Source: Salegentibacter lacus (GTDB lineage: Bacteria; Bacteroidota; Bacteroidia; Flavobacteriales; Flavobacteriaceae). Taken from it: a stretch of DNA of 64,000 nucleotides. This document shows, one piece after another, positions 41,173 through 51,200 of this stretch (its first letter is position 1; every line of letters starts with the position of its first letter). The position numbers and the translations under genes are program-made. Below the pieces are notes generated by a model. That model was not told the DNA's origin. It searched no databases and was given only the letters and a program-made list of their open reading frames with translations. Location of the stretch: positions 62,001-126,000 of the forward strand of contig NZ_JAIQZB010000005.1 of assembly GCF_020164555.1 (NCBI RefSeq). Reading direction: 5' to 3'.

Positions 41173-42138
41173 TTAAATAATCCCCTCTTCCCGGGAATGT
41201 TTTATGGCCTTATTACTATGCTGAAAGTAACAAATGCTAACCCCAAGACTTTCTATGTTTTTAAGAATTTTGGCAATTTCGGGTTTCTGCTTTTTTCCTG
41301 TTTGCCTTATATAAATCGCTTTTACACTCATTGGAAAGATTTTACAAATACGCTCATAAATATCGGCATCTTTTTGAGAATCGTCTCCTAAAAGGACATA
41401 AGGAATGTGGGGATAGAATGAAATAATATCCTTTATTTTTTCGAATTTATGATCGTGGCTTCCGCGGCCGGTAGAAAGAAAGTCTGAAATTCCCGTTTTA
41501 ATTTTTTTAAGTTTAATTACCGCTTTTGGTAATTCGTGCATCTTGGCAAATTCGTTTATAAATTCATATAAATTCCACTCACTGCTGGAAACATAGAAGA
41601 AGGAATTTGAAGCTTTATCTGAATCCTGCCCTGCCCGGCTTAACTCTTTATAATGATCTACCACATCATCAAAGATCTTACGTTTGTTGATGTTTTTTGA
41701 AAGCATTACATATAGCTTTTTAAAAAAGCTATTACTATGAGAAATAAGAAAAGTATCGTCTATATCTGAAATTATCCCGTATTTAGATGGATGCGGTTTT
41801 AATAATTCCCCCTTCTCTATCATCCCAAAATCTTTGATATTACAACTGACTTCATATTCGTGCCAGCCACTTTTTAATTCCTCGGAAAAAGGAATCGAAA
41901 ACCTAAAATAACCATCATCCAAAGTTTTGGTTGTAACCTTGGTATTTTGAAACTTAAGGGTGATTTCCCGGTTTTTTAATGGGCTAATTCGAAACATATG
42001 AATAATAGCTACCGCATGTTTAATTCCCTTTCTATCCAGCCTATACTTATCTGGCGCCCAGGATTTAAATAAATGTCCATATACAACAAGCTCCTGATTA
42101 TTTACATAACCACGATAAAGTTTTAGGTCTAACTTCAA
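41173..42138 (-). CDS. App1-type phosphatidate phosphatase (DUF2183), putative
   Basis: A 321-residue HAD-like phosphatase related to yeast App1. The catalytic motif is D-x-D-x-T in IISDIDDTFLIS (about residues 135-146), followed by LRRG/DH-type sequence LSTGRGSHDHK and VLLGDDSQKDADIY, the last being the distal HAD Asp motif. An N-terminal beta domain of about 125 residues precedes the core. The start is TTG (42136-42138), as no upstream ATG exists and the family homology starts there. It is divergent from a diacylglycerol kinase-like gene, which would catalyse the reverse lipid reaction. Confidence 0.85.
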   Translation of the reverse strand: MKLDLKLYRGYVNNQELVVYGHLFKSWAPDKYRLDRKGIKHAVAIIHMFRISPLKNREITLKFQNTKVTTKTLDDGYFRFSIPFSEELKSGWHEYEVSCNIKDFGMIEKGELLKPHPSKYGIISDIDDTFLISHSNSFFKKLYVMLSKNINKRKIFDDVVDHYKELSRAGQDSDKASNSFFYVSSSEWNLYEFINEFAKMHELPKAVIKLKKIKTGISDFLSTGRGSHDHKFEKIKDIISFYPHIPYVLLGDDSQKDADIYERICKIFPMSVKAIYIRQTGKKQKPEIAKILKNIESLGVSICYFQHSNKAIKHSREEGII

Positions 42139-42206
42139 AATTTTAGATTTTTATTGAATTTTTCTTATTCCAAAATAATTAAATTTAAGCAGATTTTAGA
42201 AGCTAT

Positions 42207-43082
42207 ATGAAAGAAATAAAAAAGGTGCTATTTATTGTTAATCCTATTTCAGGAAATATTAACAAAGAAAGTATAATTCAAAGAGTTGAACATGAGCTTT
42301 TAAAGATTAATGCCCTGCTAAAAACCTACCGAACAACGGGTGAAAATGACCAGGATAAAATTAAAAAACTCGTGAGTGAGAATAATTTTGACAGGATTTT
42401 TATTGCCGGCGGGGATGGCACCATTAAACAGGTAGCCGAAGCCATAAAAGACTTTTCAATTCCTATAGCAATCTTTCCTGCAGGTTCGGCCAACGGGCTT
42501 ATTCTTAATTTAGGTATCCCAAATAATATAGATGAACAAATAAAGATAGCACTGGGCGATAAGCATAAGGAAATGGATATGCTGGAAATTAATGGAGAAC
42601 TCTGCTTACACATTAGTGATCTTGGTTTAAATGCAGAATTAATTAAAAACTACGAACATTCAAAAATTAGGGGAAAAATGGGTTATTTACTTCAATCTAT
42701 ACCCACCCTTTGGGAGAGCAAATATCCTTTTGAATTTGAAATTCAACTGGAAAATAAAAGTTTTACAAAAAAAGGAATTCTCCTTGCATTTGCCAACGCT
42801 GAAAAATACGGTACAGGTGCCAATGTAAACCCAAAAGGTAAAGTAGATGATGGTGTTTTTGAGATCCTCTTATTCAAAAATTTTGATATCCTGGAAATTC
42901 TAAAAACATTGAGGAACGAGACCGAGGTAAACCCAGAGTTTGTAGAAATTATTCCGGTTAAAAATGCGCGGGTTTTTTGCAAAAAACCGGTCGCTTTTCA
43001 AATCGATGGAGAATATATTGGAGAAAAAGAAGAAATTTCTGTCAAAATTTCCCCCAAAAAACTACCAATAATGACGTATTAA
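42207..43082 (+). CDS. Diacylglycerol/lipid kinase family protein (YegS/BmrU-like)
   Basis: A 291-residue DAGK-catalytic-fold lipid kinase. The start VLFIVNPISGNINKES is the nucleotide-binding loop, and GGDGTIKQVAEAI (about residues 68-80) is the GGDGT motif that binds ATP. FPAGSANGLILNLGIP is the next conserved segment (the usual GTxNDFA form reads GSANGLI here), and the C-terminus VAFQIDGEYIGEKEE carries the family's DGE motif. Length is typical. It phosphorylates diacylglycerol or a related lipid. It shares a 68-nt intergenic region with the App1-like phosphatase gene. Confidence 0.9.
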   Translation: MKEIKKVLFIVNPISGNINKESIIQRVEHELLKINALLKTYRTTGENDQDKIKKLVSENNFDRIFIAGGDGTIKQVAEAIKDFSIPIAIFPAGSANGLILNLGIPNNIDEQIKIALGDKHKEMDMLEINGELCLHISDLGLNAELIKNYEHSKIRGKMGYLLQSIPTLWESKYPFEFEIQLENKSFTKKGILLAFANAEKYGTGANVNPKGKVDDGVFEILLFKNFDILEILKTLRNETEVNPEFVEIIPVKNARVFCKKPVAFQIDGEYIGEKEEISVKISPKKLPIMTY

Positions 43083-43370
43083 TAGGCAAATATTAAAATT
43101 TTATCAACAAAAATGGCAAAATACTAATATTATTAGACGTCAAAAATACATTTATTTTTTATCATATTGTTTATCAGTTATTTACATCGTATTAAGGATT
43201 TATTATTTTAAAAATAATCAATTATTAATTCTAAATTTTGCCTTAAATTACCTCATATTCGAAAATACGCAAACGTTTGAGTTTATAGCTATATTAATAT
43301 TTAGCATAAATTTTCACTAATTTAGATATTCAACTTAATGGTTTAATTAATCAACTGTAAAATTAATTTT
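43083..43370 (+). promoter_or_regulatory. AT-rich SusC leader with a LacI/PurR-type operator at 43267-43282
   Basis: A 288-nt, very AT-rich gap. Its one GC-containing island is ACGCAAACGTTTGAGT (43267-43282). The core CAAACGTTTG (43270-43279) is a perfect palindrome with a central CG, the form bound by LacI/PurR-family repressors. It lies about 90 nt before the SusC start. No LacI-family gene and no SusR, AraC/HTCS or sigma/anti-sigma regulator is in the adjacent region. I see no strong TAnnTTTG box. Confidence 0.55.
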
Positions 43371-46300
43371 ATGAAACAAAGATTACTCAAAATCGGTCTG
43401 TTTCTATTTACTATTTTCAGCTTCGGATTCACCCAGGCACAGGAAACAGTATCAGGAACAGTAAGCGATGGGGAAATGCCCTTACCGGGAGTGAACATTT
43501 TTGTTCAAGGTACCTCTAATGGTACGGTAACAGATTTTGACGGAAATTATTCGTTAGACAATGTTCCCTCTGATGGCGTATTGGTATTTAGCTTTGTAGG
43601 CTATTCCCAACAAGAAATTCCGGTAAACGGAAGAACGACAATTAATGCAACAATGGCAGAGGATGCCGCTGCGTTGAGTGAGGTTGTAGTTATTGGTTAT
43701 GGAAATGTACAAAAACGGGATGCAACGGGTGCCGTAGCAACTGTTTCTGCGGAAGATTTTAACCGTGGAGTTGTTGCTTCTCCAGAAGAACTAATTCAGG
43801 GTAGAACTGCAGGTCTACAGGTGACTACAACTAGTGGTGAACCTGGGGCCGGAGTTAATATCAGAATAAGGGGTACAACTTCTGTACGAGGTGGAAATGA
43901 TCCTTTGTTTGTAGTAGACGGAGTGCCGTTATCAGGTGATAACGTAGCCGCCGGTGGTTCTAACGCCGGTTTTGGAGATAGCTCTCCTAAAAACCCGCTT
44001 AACTTTCTTAACCCACAGGATATTGAGAGCATGAGTGTTTTAAAAGATGCTTCTGCCACTGCGATCTATGGTTCTCGTGGTGCTAATGGAGTGGTTATTA
44101 TTACCACCAAATCTGGTAGAGGAATGCAAAGCCGTTTAGATTATAGTACAAACTTTGGAGTTGCTACACCAGCAAATAGATATGATTTGCTTGGTCGCGA
44201 AGAGTTTCTTGATGCCTACGCTGGTATTGGAGGAGATCGAGAAGCTGCTGATTTTGGTAGTGATACAGACTGGCAGGATGAAATTACAAGAACTGCTTTT
44301 ACACAAGAGCATAACCTTTCTTATTCTGATTCTTATAACCAGGGAAATTATAGAGTTTCATTAGGATATTCTGACCTGATGGGGATTATAGAAAATTCTG
44401 AAATGGAAAGACTTTCCGGAAGGTTAAATATCAATCATCGTTTATTTGATGATAAATTAAAACTGGGATTACAAACTGCTATCTCAAGAGTTAACGACCA
44501 GAGAGCTCCAATTTCTAACAATGCGGGTTTCCAGGGTGATTTACTTGGTGCAGCTTATAGAGCCAATCCAACATTATCTTCAAATCCAGACCCTGATCCA
44601 GAAGATTTTACCGGTCAAATTGTTCCTACTTCTTTATTAAGATTTACTCAGGATCAAACTGAAACCGACAGGTTTATATTAAACCTATCTGCCGAGTATT
44701 CTGTATTGGAAAATTTATCAGCTAAGGTAAATGTAGGTTATGACAAAGCTGAATCTTATCGTGGTTTTGCAATTTCCGGAGATATCCAGGGTATTCAAAG
44801 CGCTGTTCCCGGAAACGGTAGATCTCAAATAAACGAGATTGAAAGCACCAATAAACTTCTGGAGTTTACTTTGAATTACGATAAAGAATTTGAAAACTCT
44901 AAGTTTGATGCTTTGGTTGGTTATTCTTATCAGGAATTTGACCAAAGAGGTACCAATGTAAGTGGTTGGGGGTTCCAGGATATGGGTATGGACGCCATAA
45001 TTAATGACTTACAAAGCAGTAGAGAAGCGGTCGAAAATTCAATACAGGGCTCTTATCAGCAATATGGATTAGACAATACAGGTCTTTTCGTAAACAGATT
45101 ATTCCCAGAAATCGCTACAGACAGACCTGCTGCTCCTTTAGGTGTAAATGTAAATGCTCTTGCGGGAGATACTTTTTACACTGTTGATGAACTCCAGTCT
45201 TTCTTTGGAAGATTAAATTATAGTGTTGCTGATAAATATTTATTCACAGCAACTTTAAGAGCAGATGGTTCTACCAGGTTTGGCGGAAACAATAAATATG
45301 GTTTCTTCCCATCTGGTGCTTTCGCATGGCAAATGGCCGAAGAAGACTTTATACCCGATACCTTCTCAACTTTAAAGCTTAGATTAGGTTACGGGGTAAC
45401 CGGTAACCAGGAAATTCCATACAACCTTTATACTTCTCGTGAAAGATTTGGAGGTGTAGGAGTAGGTGACAACGGAATTGTAAATATTCCTGGAACTGGT
45501 CAGGTGACTTTTAGAAATGAAGATCTTCAGTGGGAGACTACTTCACAAACTAACATAGGTCTTGATTTTGGATTTATGGAAGACCGTTTAAGTGGATCTA
45601 TAGACGTGTATTATAAAGAAACTACCGATCTTCTTTTCCAAACCTTCTCTGCACAACCTGCAGCACAAGATTTTGTTTGGGAAAATCTTGATGCCAAAGT
45701 AGTTAATAAAGGTGTTGAGTTTAGTCTTGATTACGACTTGTTTAGACAAGAAGAGTTTTACTGGAATGTAGGTTTTAATTTCTCGTATAACGATAACATG
45801 GTTGAAGATTTCACTGGTAGCGTTCAAACCGGAGGAATTAACGGCCAGGGCTTAACCAATGCCTATGCTCAGCTCCTAGCAGGAGGACATCCTTTATTCT
45901 CTTACTACTTACGTGAATTCGGTGGATTTGATGAAAATGGTCAAACCATTTATCCCAATGGTGATGTTCAAACCTTTACTGGAAAAAGTGCCTTACCTAC
46001 AACCAACCTTGGTATTTCTACCAGAGTTGAATATAAGAACTGGGACCTTTCTACCTTCTTAACAGGTCAGTTTGGCTTCTATGTGTATAACAATACTGAA
46101 AACGCTTTCTTCACAGCTGGTGCTCTTAATTCAGGATCAAACGTGACCAGAAACGTTATTGGAAACGGAGAAGCAGCTAATAATGCTCCAGATGTTTCTA
46201 CACGTTTTCTTGAAAAGGGAGATTTCCTAAGACTGCAAAATGCAACTTTAGGATATAATTTTGATATAAATGATGATAGTTTCCTTAATTCATTAAGATT

Positions 46301-46463
46301 GAGTTTAACTGGTCAAAATTTATTTCTTATCACAGATTATACTGGTTTAGATCCTGAAGTGAATACTGATAAGTCTTTAAATGGTATTCCTACCGCAGGT
46401 ATTGAATACACAACTTATCCAAGAGCACGAACAGTGACCTTAGGTGTAAATGTATCATTCTAA
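43371..46463 (+). CDS. SusC/RagA-family TonB-dependent outer-membrane transporter
   Basis: A 1030-residue outer-membrane beta-barrel that imports ligands captured by its SusD partner, powered by TonB. It has a signal peptide (about 1-24), a carboxypeptidase-regulatory-like domain (about 26-97), the SusC-specific TonB-box region (EVVVIGYG, 104-111), a plug domain with VDGVPL and SATAIYGSRGANGVVIITTKSG, and a barrel ending in TVTLGVNVSF with the terminal Phe typical of outer-membrane proteins. The ligand is unknown; no glycoside hydrolase or peptidase lies in the cluster. The SusD gene follows after 14 nt. Confidence 0.95.
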   Translation: MKQRLLKIGLFLFTIFSFGFTQAQETVSGTVSDGEMPLPGVNIFVQGTSNGTVTDFDGNYSLDNVPSDGVLVFSFVGYSQQEIPVNGRTTINATMAEDAAALSEVVVIGYGNVQKRDATGAVATVSAEDFNRGVVASPEELIQGRTAGLQVTTTSGEPGAGVNIRIRGTTSVRGGNDPLFVVDGVPLSGDNVAAGGSNAGFGDSSPKNPLNFLNPQDIESMSVLKDASATAIYGSRGANGVVIITTKSGRGMQSRLDYSTNFGVATPANRYDLLGREEFLDAYAGIGGDREAADFGSDTDWQDEITRTAFTQEHNLSYSDSYNQGNYRVSLGYSDLMGIIENSEMERLSGRLNINHRLFDDKLKLGLQTAISRVNDQRAPISNNAGFQGDLLGAAYRANPTLSSNPDPDPEDFTGQIVPTSLLRFTQDQTETDRFILNLSAEYSVLENLSAKVNVGYDKAESYRGFAISGDIQGIQSAVPGNGRSQINEIESTNKLLEFTLNYDKEFENSKFDALVGYSYQEFDQRGTNVSGWGFQDMGMDAIINDLQSSREAVENSIQGSYQQYGLDNTGLFVNRLFPEIATDRPAAPLGVNVNALAGDTFYTVDELQSFFGRLNYSVADKYLFTATLRADGSTRFGGNNKYGFFPSGAFAWQMAEEDFIPDTFSTLKLRLGYGVTGNQEIPYNLYTSRERFGGVGVGDNGIVNIPGTGQVTFRNEDLQWETTSQTNIGLDFGFMEDRLSGSIDVYYKETTDLLFQTFSAQPAAQDFVWENLDAKVVNKGVEFSLDYDLFRQEEFYWNVGFNFSYNDNMVEDFTGSVQTGGINGQGLTNAYAQLLAGGHPLFSYYLREFGGFDENGQTIYPNGDVQTFTGKSALPTTNLGISTRVEYKNWDLSTFLTGQFGFYVYNNTENAFFTAGALNSGSNVTRNVIGNGEAANNAPDVSTRFLEKGDFLRLQNATLGYNFDINDDSFLNSLRLSLTGQNLFLITDYTGLDPEVNTDKSLNGIPTAGIEYTTYPRARTVTLGVNVSF

Positions 46464-46477
46464 ATAAAAAAATTATT

Positions 46478-48079
46478 ATGAAAATTAATTTAATAAAGCC
46501 CACGATTGTTCTTGGAGTACTGCTGGGAATCTCAGCTTGTACAGACCTGGAACTCGAGGAAACAGATTCTATCTTCCGTGAAGACACGGGAGAAGGATTT
46601 TCGGGGGTAGGCGATGTTGCTTCTGCCCTGGTGAATAACTATAACAATTTGCGAGGCCAACTGGATACCCAGGAAAACCTATATGCTTTACAAGAGGTTA
46701 CTTCTGATGAAATGCTAGTACCTACTAGAGGAACTGACTGGGGTGATAACGGGCTTTGGAGAACTTTGCACCAGCATACCTGGGATGCAAACCACCAATT
46801 TGTACTTAATACCTGGAACAATAATAACAGGAACGTATTTAATTTATCTGAAATTATTGCTCCAGAAAGTAATGCTAACCCTCAGCAACTGGCAGAAGCA
46901 AAATTTCTGCGTGCATTTAGCATGTATTGGGTAATGGATTTATATGGCCAGGTTCCTTTTAGAGAAGTAGATGAAGGACCATCAGTAAATCCTCGTGTTA
47001 TGACAAGACCTGAAGCTTTCGATTTTATTTTGCAGGATTTAACTGAAGCTATGCCAGATCTACCAAGTACAGGTCCAGGTGCTGATGCTAAATTTGCTTC
47101 TAAAGCTGCCGCTCATTATCTATTGGCCAAAATGTATATAAACAAACACGTTTATATGGGTACAGGTACCGCTGCTGCTGAAGATATGAATCAGGTAATA
47201 AATCACGTAGATGCAATTGCCGATGAAGGTTTTGGTTTACAAAGTGGTTTCTTTGAACTTTTCACACCCGCAGTAGATACTGAAACTGTATTTTTTACCG
47301 AAACTGGTGTGGGTTCTAAAATCTGGAACGGACTTCATTATAACCAAACTACTCCTGACAATACCGGAGGTGGATGGAATGGATTCGCTACCCTATCTGA
47401 ATTTTATGATCTTTTTGAAGGAGATGCAGATAACAATCACCTTGGCGCAAATCAGGAAGAAAGAAGAGGTTACGTGCCTTTGGAAGGAACAACAACTTCT
47501 GCAACTGAAGGTTATTTTGCAGGCAGAAAAGATGACGATGATGACGGATTCGTAGATGGTTCTGATATTGGACTTGGATTCTTATTTGGCCAACAACATG
47601 AACTTGATGGTTCTGAAACTTTGGATCGCGGAGGAAATCCTTTATTCTATACTAAAGAAATGCCTGGTCTATTAGGTAATAATGAAAGAACCGGAGTAAG
47701 GGTTTTAAAATATCATCCTTCAAACGGCGCCTATACAGGTCACTTTATTTTATTTAGATATGCCGATGCTCACCTTATGAAAGCTGAGGCAATTATGCGA
47801 GGTGGAAATTCTGACGCGTCAGCATTAGAATTGGTTAATGAATTAAGAGAGCTAAGACAGGCTTCTACTTTAGGTTCATTAACCGAGCAGGATATGCTAG
47901 ATGAAAGAGGTAGAGAATTGTATAATGAAATGTGGAGAAGACAGGATCTAATTCGATTCGGTCAATTTAACTCCGCCTGGGAATTTAAAGAGGCAAAAGG
48001 TGAGTTTGTTAACCTTTTCCCAATCCCATCTATTGCAATTACTTCTAACCCTAATTTAGAACAAAACGAAGGTTATTAA
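46478..48079 (+). CDS. SusD/RagB-family surface lipoprotein
   Basis: A 533-residue ligand-binding lipoprotein that forms the lid of the SusC transporter. The lipobox GISAC (Cys21) is followed by an acidic stretch (TDLELEETD), as expected for surface-exposed lipoproteins of Bacteroidota. The TPR-rich body includes AKFLRAFSMYWVMDLYGQVPF and the C-terminal SusD segment RGRELYNEMWRRQDLIRFGQF. An Asp/Gly-rich insert (RKDDDDDGFVDGSDIG) may bind calcium. It is preceded by SusC and followed by the stem-loop at 48099-48138. Confidence 0.95.
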   Translation: MKINLIKPTIVLGVLLGISACTDLELEETDSIFREDTGEGFSGVGDVASALVNNYNNLRGQLDTQENLYALQEVTSDEMLVPTRGTDWGDNGLWRTLHQHTWDANHQFVLNTWNNNNRNVFNLSEIIAPESNANPQQLAEAKFLRAFSMYWVMDLYGQVPFREVDEGPSVNPRVMTRPEAFDFILQDLTEAMPDLPSTGPGADAKFASKAAAHYLLAKMYINKHVYMGTGTAAAEDMNQVINHVDAIADEGFGLQSGFFELFTPAVDTETVFFTETGVGSKIWNGLHYNQTTPDNTGGGWNGFATLSEFYDLFEGDADNNHLGANQEERRGYVPLEGTTTSATEGYFAGRKDDDDDGFVDGSDIGLGFLFGQQHELDGSETLDRGGNPLFYTKEMPGLLGNNERTGVRVLKYHPSNGAYTGHFILFRYADAHLMKAEAIMRGGNSDASALELVNELRELRQASTLGSLTEQDMLDERGRELYNEMWRRQDLIRFGQFNSAWEFKEAKGEFVNLFPIPSIAITSNPNLEQNEGY

Positions 48080-48098
48080 TCACCTAAATTAGTTTTTA

Positions 48099-48138
48099 AA
48101 AAAGAGACTAAAAATGCAATGCATTTTAGTCTCTTTTT
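48099..48138 (+). terminator. Terminator-like hairpin after susD
   Basis: AAAAAGAGACTAAAA...TGC pairs with GCA...TTTTAGTCTCTTTTT (one bulged A), followed by CTTTTTT. It separates SusCD from the FG-GAP genes, though read-through is possible. Confidence 0.85.
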
Positions 48139-48218
48139 CTTTTTTATACTTCTAAACTCTTCTTAAAATTTGCTTAAATTGCTTTCAGAATAACCCAATA
48201 TCAAAACCTCTTTTTTCC

Positions 48219-51200
48219 TTGATAAAATTCAATCAACATTTCTCAACCCTACCGGCTTTAAGCTTGATTCTTGTTATTCTTTTTTTCAACTCATGCGCTA
48301 ACGATAAGCAGGAAAATGAAGTAAAAGAAGAGAATGAAAATAAAGATGCATTATTCTTCAAAATGTCCTCCAGTGAAACAGGAATTAATTTTGAAAACAC
48401 AATTACCAATACTAAAGAATTCAACATCTTTAGGTACAGAAATTTTTACAATGGTGCCGGTGTCGGTATTGGTGATATCAATAACGATGGCCTACCCGAT
48501 ATCTATTTAACTTCTAACCTCGGGAAAAATAAACTCTATCTAAATAAAGGTGATTTTAAGTTTGAAGATATTACAGAAAGTTCGGGGACGGCGGGAACCA
48601 AGAACTGGAGTACAGGCGTGAGCTTTGTAGATATTAATCACGACGGACTTTTAGATATTTATGTTAGTAATGCTGGAAATATTGAAGGTTCAGATCGTAA
48701 AAATGAACTTTTTATCAATAATGGAGATCTTACGTTTACAGAAGACGCCGCCTCTTATAATTTAGACGAAAACGGATTTACCACCCACGCTGCTTTTTTT
48801 GATTATGATGGCGATGGTGACCTCGATGTTTACATTCTCAACAATAGTTTTATTCCGGTTTCCAGCCTTGGTTTCGATAACAAACGAGATCTTAGAAGTG
48901 AAGACTGGGATTTGCCAGAAATTTTTAAAGGTGGAGGCGATAAATTACTGCGTAACGACAACGGAAAATTCACCGATGTGAGCGAAGAAGCAGGAATCTA
49001 TGGAAGCCTAATTGGCTTCGGACTTGGAGTTACCGTTGGTGACGTGAATAACGATCAACTCCCCGATCTCTATATTTCCAACGATTTTTATGAACGCGAT
49101 TATCTATATATCAATAATGGTGATGGTACTTTTACTGAAGATATTAAAAACAGGGTTTCCCATTTAAGTCTTTCTTCAATGGGAGCAGATATGGCCGATA
49201 TAAATAACGACGCCCGCCCAGAGATTTTTGTTACCGATATGCTGCCCGAAAGTGACAAACGCCTTAAAGAAACTTCAGATTTTGAGCGTTTTGATATCTA
49301 CAAACTCAAAGAAAGCAGAGATTTCTATCATCAATTTATGCAAAACACCCTGCAGCTTAACACCGGGAACAACGGTTTTCAGGAAATTGCATTTCATAGT
49401 AACGTTGCCCAAACTGACTGGAGTTGGGGGGCACTCATTTTTGATATGGATAATGACGGTTTTAAGGATATCTATGTAAGCAACGGCATTTACCACGATC
49501 TTACCAACCAGGATTTTATGGATTTCTTTGCTAACGATATTCTTCAGGAAATGGTGATTACCGGTCAGAAAAAAGAATTTGATTCCATTTTAAATGAGAT
49601 GCCCAGCAATCCTATTTCTAATTATGCATTTCAAAATAATGCCGATTTAACTTTTGATAATAAAACCCAGGATTGGGGTTTAAATGAACCCAGTTTCTCC
49701 AACGGCTCAGCCTACGCCGATCTGGACAACGATGGCGATCTCGACCTTGTAGTCAACAACGTGAATCAGGAAGTATTTATTTATAAAAATAGATCATCAG
49801 AAAAATTAGGCAATAACTACCTAAAATTAAACTTGCGAGGAAAGGGGAAAAACACTTTTGCTATAGGTAGTAAGGCCCTACTCTATCTCAATAATCAAGT
49901 GCTTTCTCAAGAATTAATTCCTAGCCGTGGATTTCAGTCTTCCATAGACTACAGCCTTACTTTCGGCCTCGGAAAAACTGAGAAAATAGATTCGCTTCGA
50001 ATTATCTGGCCGGATAGAACTACGCAGCTTGTTGAGAATCCAGGGATTAATACCACTTTAGAACTAAGTCAAGCTGAAGCAAATTCAACGTATAATCCTC
50101 AACAGAAAAAAATTCAACCTGTTTTTTCTGAAGTAAAGATGAACCTTCAAGCACATAAAGAGAATAATTATATAGATTACGATTACGAAGGTTTAATCTC
50201 GAAGATGTTATCTCGTGAAGGTCCGGCATTAGCTGTGGGCGATGTTAATGGGGACGGAAATGAGGATTTCTATTTAGGCGGCGCAAAAGGCCAATCCGGT
50301 GTGCTTTACCTGCAAAACAATTCAGGAAAATTCACCGATAAAAAGCTTGATATTTTTATTGCAGATGCAAGTTTTGAAGATACTTACGCTGTTTTTGCGG
50401 ACGTTAATGGGGACAACAAACCAGATCTTATCGTGGGTTCTGGAGGGAATGAGGCAAATGTAGATAAGGAAGTTTTTCGCAGTAGAATTTACTTAAATCA
50501 GGGAAATGGTAATTTCAAACTCTCAAATTTGAGCTTACCGAATACCGGGAATAATACTGCTGTGATCGCACCTTATGATTTTGATAATGATGGCGATATA
50601 GATTTGTTTATAGGAAGCAGAAGTGTCCCTGGAATTTTCGGTATTAATCCAAAGCATCAATTATTAGAAAATGATGGAAAAGGAAATTTTAAAGATTTAA
50701 CCGATGCTAAAGCTTATATTCTCAACGATCTGGGGATGGTTACTGATGCTTCCTGGGAGGACACCAATAGTGACGGCATTAAAGACCTCATACTCAGCGG
50801 GGACTGGATGGCGCCTAAAATCCTTCAAAACAATGGGGATTCTTTTAAGTTAATAGATACTAAGCTCGAAGAAATTTCCGGGGCCTGGACAAGCCTTTCA
50901 GTTTTAGATATAAATGCTAATGAAAATCCGGATTTCATATTAGGAAATCGAGGCACCAATTCATTTTATCAAACTTCAGCCGAAAATCCGGTTAAGGTCT
51001 ACATAAACGATTTTGATAATAACGGCACAATAGAACAAATTTTCACCCGGAATATAAACGGCAGGGATGTCCCAATACATTTAAGAAGAGAACTGGCCGG
51101 GCAAATTTCAGCAATTAAAAAGCAGAATCTAAAATTTTCAGAATATGCTACAAAGTCTATCGATGAACTTTTTCCGACGGAAATTGTTGAAAATTCAATC

